Source of the DNA: Alphaproteobacteria bacterium
Lineage (GTDB): Bacteria > Pseudomonadota > Alphaproteobacteria > UBA8366 > GCA-2717185
Assembly: GCA_028822585.1 (NCBI GenBank)
Contig: JAPKDL010000002.1
Coordinates: forward strand, 1 to 64,000
DNA: 64,000 nucleotides
Reading direction: 5' to 3'
In this document: positions 31,317-39,667 of the stretch, in pieces
How the letters are laid out: every line of letters begins with the position of its first letter
Numbering within the stretch: the stretch's first letter is position 1
Notes under the pieces: generated by a model
Database searches by the model: none
What the model was told of the DNA's origin: nothing
Seen by the model: the letters and a program-made list of their open reading frames with translations, nothing else
Translations under genes and position numbers: made by a program

Positions 31317-32129
31317 ATGAGACTCGGCGTTAGTATATCTCTGAACAGCGAAAATATGGTGACCGGCGGCGATTACGCCAACGGTATGCGTGATGCGGAA
31401 ACCGTTGGCTTTGACAGCTTATGGTTTTTCGATTCACTAGGGCGTGGTAACTTTCGACCCGACCCGATCAGCGCCATGTCAGCGGCGGCAGCGGTTACGG
31501 AGCGCGTCGAAATTGGGACCTGCATCCTGCAAGTTCCGTTGCGCCACCCTGTGGAGCTGGCGCATCGTGTGTTGACCGCACATTTCCTATCAGAGGGCCG
31601 GTTACTGTTAGGTGTCGGTGCCGGATCAACAAAAACCGACTTTGACGCCCTTGAACTCGATTTCGAAAATCGGTTCAAACAACTGACGAAAGCACTGCCA
31701 ATGATGCAAGCCCTGTGGCGGGGGGAAACGGTCCGCGATGTTAATCTAACGCCCTGGCCCTCGGTGCAAGGCGGCCCCCCCATACTTGTCGGCAGTTGGG
31801 CGGGCAGCCGTTGGATTCCCATCGCCGCCAAACAATATGACGGTTGGATCGCCTCGGCGCATTTCACTAATTTTGCGACGCTGAAGGAAGGCCTCAAACG
31901 TTATCGCGGCGAAGGCGGCGACCGTGCGATTGCGACCAATATCCCCGTTGATTTGACGGCGGAAAGCAAGCCACTCGCCGATAGTGATCATCTTGATTTG
32001 CGCTGCGGGCCAGAAGAGGCTTCGGAACGTCTCAGAAAACTGGCCGAAGCCGGGTTCGACGACGCGGTCGTGACAGTGTCAGCAGTGACCAAAGACCATC
32101 TAAAAACCGTCCGGGCGTTGCATCCTTAA
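31317..32129 (+). CDS. LLM class flavin-dependent oxidoreductase
   Basis: RDAETVGFDSLWFFDSLG; VEIGTCILQVPLRHPVELAHRVLTAHFLSEGRLLLGVGAGST. Confidence 0.9.
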   Translation: MRLGVSISLNSENMVTGGDYANGMRDAETVGFDSLWFFDSLGRGNFRPDPISAMSAAAAVTERVEIGTCILQVPLRHPVELAHRVLTAHFLSEGRLLLGVGAGSTKTDFDALELDFENRFKQLTKALPMMQALWRGETVRDVNLTPWPSVQGGPPILVGSWAGSRWIPIAAKQYDGWIASAHFTNFATLKEGLKRYRGEGGDRAIATNIPVDLTAESKPLADSDHLDLRCGPEEASERLRKLAEAGFDDAVVTVSAVTKDHLKTVRALHP

Positions 32130-32221
32130 TTGGTCCCACCATGTTTTCTAAACTGTCCCTTTTGTGATAACCAGTTCGTACCTATAGACAGTGCAACCTG
32201 CCCTGATTTTGGAATATTACG

Positions 32222-34255
32222 ATGTCGATTGAACTCCCCAGTGTTTGCCCCATGGATTGCCCCGACACCTGCAGCCTTTTAGTGACAGTCGAGGACGACA
32301 GAGTTGTCAAAGTGCGTGGATCGCACGCCAATCCGCTGACCAATGGCATCATCTGCAACAAAATCTCGCGCGGTTATCCCGAATTCGTGCATGGGCCAAA
32401 CCGCCTGACCACACCACTGAAACGCACAGGCGCCAAAGGCGAAGGGGAATTCGAAGCGATCTCCTGGGATGAAGCATTGGACACCGTGACCGAACGGTTC
32501 ATCGCCGCAATCAATGAATATGGCGCCGAAGCCGTCGTCCCGTTTAATTATGCAGGCCCGCACGGTAAAATCTCTGGCGGGTCGATGGATTCCCGCATGT
32601 TCAATAAGATGGGAGCCACACAATTAGACCGGGGCCCACTATGCGCCGGGGTTCGCGGCGCCGCCTACACCAGCTTATATGGCGGTATGCCGGGAAACCC
32701 GCTGGAACAGGCGCAGCATTCAAAATTGATTGTCGTGTGGGGAAATAACGTCACAGTCTCCAATCTACATTTGAGTTCGATTATTGCGCTGGCGAAACGA
32801 AACGGTGCCAAGCTGGTGGTCATCGACCCCAAACGCATCAAAATCGCCGAGCAAGCGGATTTACATTTGGCGATCTCGCCGGGTAGCGACGTGATGCTAG
32901 CGATGGTGGTCGCCGCCGAGTTAGAACGACGTGGTGGCATCGACAAGACCTTCGTGGACCGTTGGGTGCACGGCTTCGACGACTACATGGCCAAAGCCCG
33001 AGAAATTTCCATTGAACAGGCGGCGGATGTTTGCGGCTTGCGGGCCGAAGACATTCTGACATTCGTGAAGATGTATCACGAAATATCCCCCGCCATCATG
33101 TCGATCGCCAACGGCATGGAGCGCAGCCGGAATGGCGGCAACTCCATTCGCAGCGCAGCCGTGTTGCCTGCCTTGGCCGGAAAATTCGGCGTCCTGGGCG
33201 GCGGGTTGATCATGAAGGCGGGTAACGCCTTCCCGGAAACCGGTGCCCGATTGCAGCAATCGGGCCTTATTCCCGACGGCACGCGGACCTTCAACATCAT
33301 CGACGTGGCGGATCACATTCTCGACGATACGCTGGACCCGCCAGTAAAGGCGCTGTTTATCTACAACCATAACCCCGTCGCGGTGCATCCTAACCAAAAC
33401 CACATGAAAGAAGCGTTGTTGCGAGACGACCTGTTCATTGTTGGATGTGATATCGAGATGACTGACAGCATGGCCTACGCCGATATCATATTGCCGGCAT
33501 CCAGTCATTTTGAATTTGCCGATCTGTATGGCGCCTATGGCCAGCAATATCTGCAACGCGCCGACCCTGTCATCCCAAGCGTCGGCGACAGTCTGCCGAA
33601 CACGGAGATATTCCGGCGGTTGTGCGCCAAACTTGGCTATGACAATCCGATCTTTCGTGCCGATGACGCGCAATTAATGGATGATGCGATGGATGCGACC
33701 GATCCGCGTCTCAAAGGCTTCCGCCCCAGTGAAGTACCGCTCGACAGCGCCATTTATATGGAAGTGGATGGCGAAGACACAATGCCGTTCGTTAATGTCT
33801 TTCCCGGTACAGAGACGGGCAAGGTGGAAATTCTATCCGATAATTTGGAGAGTCTTTACGGCGAGGGCGTGCCGGAGTTCAAACCTCTCGAATCGGAATA
33901 TCCGTTCTATCTGATCACGCCGTCTTCCGACAAACGTATCAATGCGACCTTCGGTGGGCTCAAGATGAGCGACGAGATACAGCCACTGGAAATGAACCCC
34001 ACCGATGCGGCGGCGCGCAGATTAACGGACGGCGTCACGGTCAAGGTTTGGAACGAACGGGGCGAAGTTCACTTGAAACTGGCCATCACCGACGCCGTGC
34101 CCGCGGGTACACTATATTCGCCAAAAGGTGCCTGGTTTAAAACCAGTGCAACAGGCCAAACCGTTTCCGCGCTTACCCCTAGCGCGCAATCCAAAGCGGA
34201 CATTGCAGGCGGTGCCTGTTACAATGACGCCCGGGTGGATATCGCGCCGGTTTAA
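32222..34255 (+). CDS. Molybdopterin-dependent oxidoreductase (DMSO reductase/formate dehydrogenase-like) with N-terminal 4Fe-4S motif
   Basis: CPMDCPDTCSLLV...NGIICNKISRGYPEFVHGPNRLTTPLKRTG; SKLIVVWGNNVTVSNLH; IDPKRIKIAEQADLHLAISPGSDVMLAMV. Confidence 0.92.
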   Translation: MSIELPSVCPMDCPDTCSLLVTVEDDRVVKVRGSHANPLTNGIICNKISRGYPEFVHGPNRLTTPLKRTGAKGEGEFEAISWDEALDTVTERFIAAINEYGAEAVVPFNYAGPHGKISGGSMDSRMFNKMGATQLDRGPLCAGVRGAAYTSLYGGMPGNPLEQAQHSKLIVVWGNNVTVSNLHLSSIIALAKRNGAKLVVIDPKRIKIAEQADLHLAISPGSDVMLAMVVAAELERRGGIDKTFVDRWVHGFDDYMAKAREISIEQAADVCGLRAEDILTFVKMYHEISPAIMSIANGMERSRNGGNSIRSAAVLPALAGKFGVLGGGLIMKAGNAFPETGARLQQSGLIPDGTRTFNIIDVADHILDDTLDPPVKALFIYNHNPVAVHPNQNHMKEALLRDDLFIVGCDIEMTDSMAYADIILPASSHFEFADLYGAYGQQYLQRADPVIPSVGDSLPNTEIFRRLCAKLGYDNPIFRADDAQLMDDAMDATDPRLKGFRPSEVPLDSAIYMEVDGEDTMPFVNVFPGTETGKVEILSDNLESLYGEGVPEFKPLESEYPFYLITPSSDKRINATFGGLKMSDEIQPLEMNPTDAAARRLTDGVTVKVWNERGEVHLKLAITDAVPAGTLYSPKGAWFKTSATGQTVSALTPSAQSKADIAGGACYNDARVDIAPV

Positions 34256-34307
34256 TGGCGCTTAGTGGTCTAATGGGGCAACTGAACAACCTCGTGAGAG
34301 GTCACAA

Positions 34308-35717
34308 TCAGTTCACCACAACGGGCGTAAGGGTTTCCAGAATCCAGCGGGCAATTGCCGTCATGCGTGCGTCGCTATGCTGCTGACCCATTACCTGTAC
34401 ACCGACGGGCATACCATTCACGGCAAGCAACGGCATTGTCACCACCGGCGCGAACAACATGGAGCTGGGCGTATTGCAAATCGCATCGCCAGTGGGTCGC
34501 GGCGCCTGGGGTTCGCCTGGAATATCACCCAGCCATAACGGGGCCGGACCTGGACAGGAAAATCCGATCACCGCATCGGCAAACGGTGCCACACTTTCAT
34601 GACAACGCTGCGCCGCTTCACGTCGTTGCAGCATCGCACGATAATCATCCGGCGTCATGGCCTCTGCCTTGGCGAGGCGTAACTTCAAACGTTCGCTAAT
34701 ACCGTTGGGATGTTCGTTCACCATGTTTCGTTGGGCCCAGCGATTTTCCCAACCGGTGATCGATCCACAAACTTCCCCCGCCCCTTCCACCGAACGCTCC
34801 AACGCGTCTACATAGGGGTGATCGCCACGCCGCAAAATTTCAACACCCGTGGCGCACAATTTCTCCAGCAGGGTTTCAAACCCCGATTTGCTGCTGTCGT
34901 CGGTCACTGCCCAACCGTCACCCTCCAATACAATCAACCTTTCCGGTTTATAGGCGGCAGGCGGGGCGTCCGGCCCGAACAGGCCAAGGCATCCTCGGTC
35001 ACCACCGGCGCGCTTGGCAATTTCAATCGCCGTGCGCCACATGTCCTCAATGCTTCCCGCATGAACGCCATGGGTGCTCATGCTCGTCGCCTGGCGTTCG
35101 CCACGGTTGATACCGCCTTGCGTTGGCTTCAGCGCTATATTGGCGCAATACGCGGCGGGACGGATAATCGACCCTCCAACCTGAGTGCCAATCGCGGCGG
35201 GCAACATTCCAGCCCCAATCGCCGCGCCCGACCCGGATGACGACCCACCCGGCGTGCAATCGGCGTTGAACGGGTTGACTGTCGGCCCCCCCGGCGTTGA
35301 TCCACCAAGTTCCGCCGTCACCGTCTTGCATAACACCACGGCACCGGCTTCACGTAGCGCCCAAACAGCAGCGTTGTCGCGTTTTGGAAAATTTCCAATA
35401 AAGGCATCACATCCCATCTGGGTCGGCATGTCTTTGGTTTCCAGCAAGTCTTTGACGCCTATCGGCAACCCGTCGATTCCCGATAGGGGGCCACCACTCT
35501 TGTAACGGGCACTACTGGCGTCCGCCGCTTTGCGGGCGCCGTCTAGATTTGTACTGACAAATGCTTGAATCGCGGGTTCCTTGTCCGCAATGACCTCCAG
35601 ACAGCGTTCAAGATACGCGCGTGGAGTGTCGGTGCCATCCAAGAACGCAGGGACCGCATCATGAAAGGTCATAACCTGATGAGTTTCTGGATCGTAACTA
35701 CCGCGTTCCGTCATCAT
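34308..35717 (-). CDS. Amidase signature family protein
   Basis: GLPIGVKDLLETKDMPTQMG; DCTPGGSSSGSGAAIGAGMLPAAIGTQVGGSIIRPAAYC. Confidence 0.92.
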   Translation of the reverse strand: MMTERGSYDPETHQVMTFHDAVPAFLDGTDTPRAYLERCLEVIADKEPAIQAFVSTNLDGARKAADASSARYKSGGPLSGIDGLPIGVKDLLETKDMPTQMGCDAFIGNFPKRDNAAVWALREAGAVVLCKTVTAELGGSTPGGPTVNPFNADCTPGGSSSGSGAAIGAGMLPAAIGTQVGGSIIRPAAYCANIALKPTQGGINRGERQATSMSTHGVHAGSIEDMWRTAIEIAKRAGGDRGCLGLFGPDAPPAAYKPERLIVLEGDGWAVTDDSSKSGFETLLEKLCATGVEILRRGDHPYVDALERSVEGAGEVCGSITGWENRWAQRNMVNEHPNGISERLKLRLAKAEAMTPDDYRAMLQRREAAQRCHESVAPFADAVIGFSCPGPAPLWLGDIPGEPQAPRPTGDAICNTPSSMLFAPVVTMPLLAVNGMPVGVQVMGQQHSDARMTAIARWILETLTPVVVN

Positions 35718-35872
35718 TCGTCTCCCTTTGGCGTTATTAGATCTTCATAAAGACTAGGATGTCCGCACAAACAAAGCCATGGGCCACACTACATTTTACC
35801 CTCCTAACTCTAGACACCATAAATTCAAAGCGCGGGGTAGCGTTTCGAGCCCAAGCACGCCATATTTACAAA

Positions 35873-36067
35873 ATGTATACATTTAAACGCATCACCATCC
35901 TCGCTGCGCTGCTGACCGGTCTGACGGCATTTTCGCCACAGGTCAAAATTCATGCGCCGGCCAAACACATCGTTATTAATTTGAATGTTGAAATTGAACA
36001 GGAAGTCCGTATCAAGATCAAAAATGATATCGATGACCTCTTCCGCGATAACAAAGGCTTATTCTAA
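35873..36067 (+). CDS. YnbE-like small envelope protein (no lipobox Cys)
   Basis: MYTFKRITILAALLTGLTAFSPQVKIHAPAKHIVINLNVEIEQEVRIKIKNDIDDLFRDNKGLF resembles YnbE; followed 3 nt later by a YdbL-like gene. Confidence 0.75.
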   Translation: MYTFKRITILAALLTGLTAFSPQVKIHAPAKHIVINLNVEIEQEVRIKIKNDIDDLFRDNKGLF

Positions 36068-36069
36068 CC

Positions 36070-36420
36070 ATGAACCGCTTGTCGAATTGGATCACGCTCC
36101 GGCTCTTGGTGCCTCTTTTATTCGGGATCATATTTTACGGCGGGACTGTCCAAGCAGGCGAACTGGGATCGGTGATCTGGAGCGGCACCGTCGGGGAAAC
36201 CGCACGGGGATATGTGATCCCCGTCTCCAGTCCCAGCGCCCGCGTGACGCGGCTGGTCAACAGCATTAACGCCAAACGGCGTGAAAAATATCAAACTTTG
36301 GCCAGGAAGCACAACACACCGTTACAAAAGGTCAAATCCGTCGTTGGCAAGCGGCTTAAGCAACGTGCGCCCGAGGTCGCTTATGTTCAAGATTCCAGCG
36401 GCTCGTGGTACCGAAAATAG
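36070..36420 (+). CDS. YdbL family (DUF1318) protein
   Basis: Signal sequence then GTVGETARGYVIPVSSPSARVTRLVNSINAKRREKYQTLARKHNTPLQKVKSVVGKRL. Confidence 0.85.
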   Translation: MNRLSNWITLRLLVPLLFGIIFYGGTVQAGELGSVIWSGTVGETARGYVIPVSSPSARVTRLVNSINAKRREKYQTLARKHNTPLQKVKSVVGKRLKQRAPEVAYVQDSSGSWYRK

Positions 36421-36451
36421 CCCCCACTTCACTTCAAGGACAATATCGCAT

Positions 36452-37372
36452 ATGGACCAACCTCAGTCCGTTGAAGAAACACTCGCACTCCTAGCGAAGG
36501 GCAATTATGTCGCTGACCGTAGCCTTGCGACAGCGTTGTATTTATCGCTGAGTTTGCAAAAGCCATTATTTCTGGAAGGCGAAGCGGGTGTCGGCAAAAC
36601 CGAAATCGCCAAGACCTTGTCGGCGACATTGGGTCGAAAGCTCATTCGCCTGCAATGCTACGAAGGCCTCGACATCGCCTCCGCCGTCTACGAATGGAAC
36701 TATTCCCTGCAGATGATTGAAATCCGCATGGCCGAAGCCATGGGCGACCGCGACCGCAATTTGTTGGAACGCGATATCTTCTCCGAACGCTTCTTGATCA
36801 AACGCCCCTTATTACAAGCCCTGGACGCGACCACTGACGCCCCACCCGTCCTATTAATCGACGAGTTGGACCGAACCGATGAACCGTTTGAAGCCTATCT
36901 TCTCGAAATGCTGTCAGAATTCCAGGTTACCATTCCCGAGATTGGCACCATGCGCGCCGAAAACCCACCGCTTGTCATTATCACATCAAACCGGACGCGG
37001 GAAATTCACGACGCGTTGAAACGTCGGTGTTTTTACTACTGGGTCGATTATCCCGACGCCGAACGGGAGCTTGAAATTCTCGCAGTCCGCGCGCCGGGCA
37101 CCCCGGAGCGTTTATCACGCCAGATTGTTGGCTTCGTCCAATCGCTTCGCGCCCTCGATTTATTCAAATCACCGGGGGTCGCCGAAACTATCGATTGGGC
37201 CGATAGTCTCAATCAATTAAACCGGCTAGAACTAGATCCCGACGGGATCAACGACACCCTGGGCGCATTGTTGAAATATCAAGATGACATCGTAAAAATT
37301 CAAGGCAGCGAGGCCGGTCGAATACTGGGTGAAGTCAACGCGGCATTGAAGACGGTGGTGCCGACGGCATGA
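36452..37372 (+). CDS. MoxR family AAA+ ATPase (CoxD-like)
   Basis: KPLFLEGEAGVGKTEIAKTLSATLGRKLIRLQCYEGLDI; VLLIDELDRTDEPFEAYLLEMLSEFQVTIPEIG. Confidence 0.92.
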   Translation: MDQPQSVEETLALLAKGNYVADRSLATALYLSLSLQKPLFLEGEAGVGKTEIAKTLSATLGRKLIRLQCYEGLDIASAVYEWNYSLQMIEIRMAEAMGDRDRNLLERDIFSERFLIKRPLLQALDATTDAPPVLLIDELDRTDEPFEAYLLEMLSEFQVTIPEIGTMRAENPPLVIITSNRTREIHDALKRRCFYYWVDYPDAERELEILAVRAPGTPERLSRQIVGFVQSLRALDLFKSPGVAETIDWADSLNQLNRLELDPDGINDTLGALLKYQDDIVKIQGSEAGRILGEVNAALKTVVPTA

Positions 37373-38592
37373 CCGATGCGGACAATAACCGGGGATTGCT
37401 AGCGGCCAATATAATGCATTTTGGACGAGCGCTGCGCGCCGCCGGGTTGCCCATCGGACCCGGCCACGTGTTGCGCGCCATCGAAGCGATTGAAGCGGTT
37501 GGCGTCGGCAACAGAAATGATTTCTACTGGGCCCTGCACGCCGTGTACGTCAATCGACGCGACCAACGTGATTTGTTCGATCAGGCCTTCCATATTTTTT
37601 GGCGCAATCCAAAAATTCTGGAACGTATGATGTCGCTGGTGCTCCCAGGATTCCGCGGCGACGAAAATATGGACAAGGAAGAAATTTCGCCACGTCTGGC
37701 GGAAGGACTGCAAGGCGGGCGCCAGAGCGCCGAAACAGAAAACCGAAACAAAGAAGAAACCACATTCGATGCCGCGATGACCTGGAGCCGCGAAGAGGTC
37801 TTGCATGAAAAGGATTTTGAAAAAATGACCGCCGGTGAATTGGCGGCGGCGCGACGCGCCATCCAATCAATGCGTCTGCCCTTGCAAGATACCCCAACGC
37901 GTCGATTCCGCACCGACCCACGCGGCGCGCGGGTCGATTTGCACGCCACGCTACGCGCCGCCTTGCGCCATGGCGGCGACATCATTCCACTAAAGACGCG
38001 AAGTCGCCGGAAACGCCGCCCCCCTTTGGTTATTATGTGCGATATTTCCGGGTCTATGGACCGTTACGCCCGAATGTTAATCCACTTCATGCACGCCGTC
38101 ACCAACGACCGCGACCGGGTGCATACGTTTCTGTTCGGCACGCGTCTGACCAATGTAACGCGATACTTGCGGCAGAAAGACATCGACGTTGCGTTGGATT
38201 CAGTTGCGGGCGCGGTGGTAGACTGGTCCGGCGGCACCCGAATTGGGAAATGTCTGCATAATTTTAATCAGCATTGGTCACGCCGTGTTCTGGGTCAGGG
38301 TGCCATGGTTTTATTCATCTCCGACGGACTGGACCGGGATGCAGGAGATGGCGTTTCACGAGAGATGGAACGCCTACATCGGTCCTGTCGGCGATTAATC
38401 TGGCTAAATCCCCTATTGCGTTATGATATGTTTGAACCCAAGTCTTTAGGGGTACGGGCGTTATTACCCTACGTGGACGACTTCAGGCCGGTTCATAATT
38501 TAAATAGTCTGACGCGGATCGTCTCCGTGTTGGGTGAAACCGGTCCAAGAACTAACGATGCAATGAGACAGTGGCGGGAGCGCGCGGCATGA
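37369..38592 (+). CDS. VWA domain-containing protein (CoxE-like)
   Basis: PPLVIMCDISGSMDRYARMLIHFMHAV (MIDAS DxSxS); DWSGGTRIGKCLHNF; ATGA overlap with MoxR gene. Confidence 0.92.
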   Translation: MTDADNNRGLLAANIMHFGRALRAAGLPIGPGHVLRAIEAIEAVGVGNRNDFYWALHAVYVNRRDQRDLFDQAFHIFWRNPKILERMMSLVLPGFRGDENMDKEEISPRLAEGLQGGRQSAETENRNKEETTFDAAMTWSREEVLHEKDFEKMTAGELAAARRAIQSMRLPLQDTPTRRFRTDPRGARVDLHATLRAALRHGGDIIPLKTRSRRKRRPPLVIMCDISGSMDRYARMLIHFMHAVTNDRDRVHTFLFGTRLTNVTRYLRQKDIDVALDSVAGAVVDWSGGTRIGKCLHNFNQHWSRRVLGQGAMVLFISDGLDRDAGDGVSREMERLHRSCRRLIWLNPLLRYDMFEPKSLGVRALLPYVDDFRPVHNLNSLTRIVSVLGETGPRTNDAMRQWRERAA

Positions 38593-38939
38593 CTGAACAA
38601 ACAGTCCCTCAAGAAATTCCAACCGATCATGACGATATCTTGCGGCAAGCAGCCCTTTGGAAAGCGTTGAATCACGGCGTCGCCCTGGCCACTGTCGTCA
38701 CCACCTGGGGCTCCTCACCACGCCCTGTTGGCAGCCAGCTCGCGATTAAAGATGACGGCGCATTTATTGGATCGGTATCGGGCGGATGTATCGAAGGTGC
38801 CGTCGTCGGCGAAGGTCTGGCTGCGATCAAAGATGGTGAAACTCGCCTCCTTAATTTTGGCGTCACCGATGAAATGGCCTGGGAAGTTGGACTGGCGTGT
38901 GGCGGCAAGGTCGAAGTTTTCGTCGAGCGGGTAGAGTAA
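38589..38939 (+). CDS. XdhC/CoxI N-terminal domain protein
   Basis: HGVALATVVTTWGSSPRPVGSQLAIKDDGAFIGSVSGGCIEGAVVGEG; ATGA overlap. Confidence 0.92.
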   Translation: MTEQTVPQEIPTDHDDILRQAALWKALNHGVALATVVTTWGSSPRPVGSQLAIKDDGAFIGSVSGGCIEGAVVGEGLAAIKDGETRLLNFGVTDEMAWEVGLACGGKVEVFVERVE

Positions 38940-38956
38940 TTATAAGGAACACGGCC

Positions 38957-39667
38957 ATGAAATCGAAAATCTTGCAGGATCTGCTCACCGCGCGGGATGC
39001 CAAAGCAGAAACCGTGCTAATCACCAATGTCGATACCGGCGCGCAATCACTGGTCGTCGACGGCACTGCATCGGGAGACATAGAAATTACCGAAGACGTC
39101 AGCGCGGCGATGGACATCGTCATTGCGGACGACAAGGGCAAAACCGTCGATATCGACGGGAATCGTTTATTCCTACGCGCGTTCAATCCGCCCAAACGCT
39201 TGATAATCGTCGGCGCGGTGCACATCGCGCAGCCGCTCGTCCCAATGGCGCGGCTCGCAGGGTTTGACACCATCGTCGTCGACCCCCGCAGCGCTTGGGC
39301 GACGCCGGAACGGTTCCCCGATGTGACCCTCGACGCGCGTTGGCCAGATGAGGCCCTGCGAGCGCTCGACCCGGATGCAGGCACCGCGATTGTCGCGTTG
39401 ACACATGACCCAAAGCTGGACGACCCCGCCCTGACCGTGGCGTTGCGGTCGAAAGCATTTTATATCGGCGCGCTCGGTGGCCAAAAGTCAGCGGGCAAAC
39501 GGCGGGAACGTCTTTCCGATGAAGGTTTCACAGATGCGGATTTCGCCCGCATCCACGGTCCGGTCGGGTTGGATATCGGTGCCGTTTCCCCCGCCGAAAT
39601 AGCGCTGTCCATTATGGGTGAAATTACCCAAATCCTGCATCGTTATAAATTGAAGCAAGCCGCATGA
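38957..39667 (+). CDS. XdhC family protein with C-terminal Rossmann domain
   Basis: NPPKRLIIVGAVHIAQPLVPMARLAGFDTIVVDPRSAWATPERFPD; YIGALGGQKSAGKRRERL; GLDIGAVSPAEIALSIMGEI. Confidence 0.9.
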   Translation: MKSKILQDLLTARDAKAETVLITNVDTGAQSLVVDGTASGDIEITEDVSAAMDIVIADDKGKTVDIDGNRLFLRAFNPPKRLIIVGAVHIAQPLVPMARLAGFDTIVVDPRSAWATPERFPDVTLDARWPDEALRALDPDAGTAIVALTHDPKLDDPALTVALRSKAFYIGALGGQKSAGKRRERLSDEGFTDADFARIHGPVGLDIGAVSPAEIALSIMGEITQILHRYKLKQAA

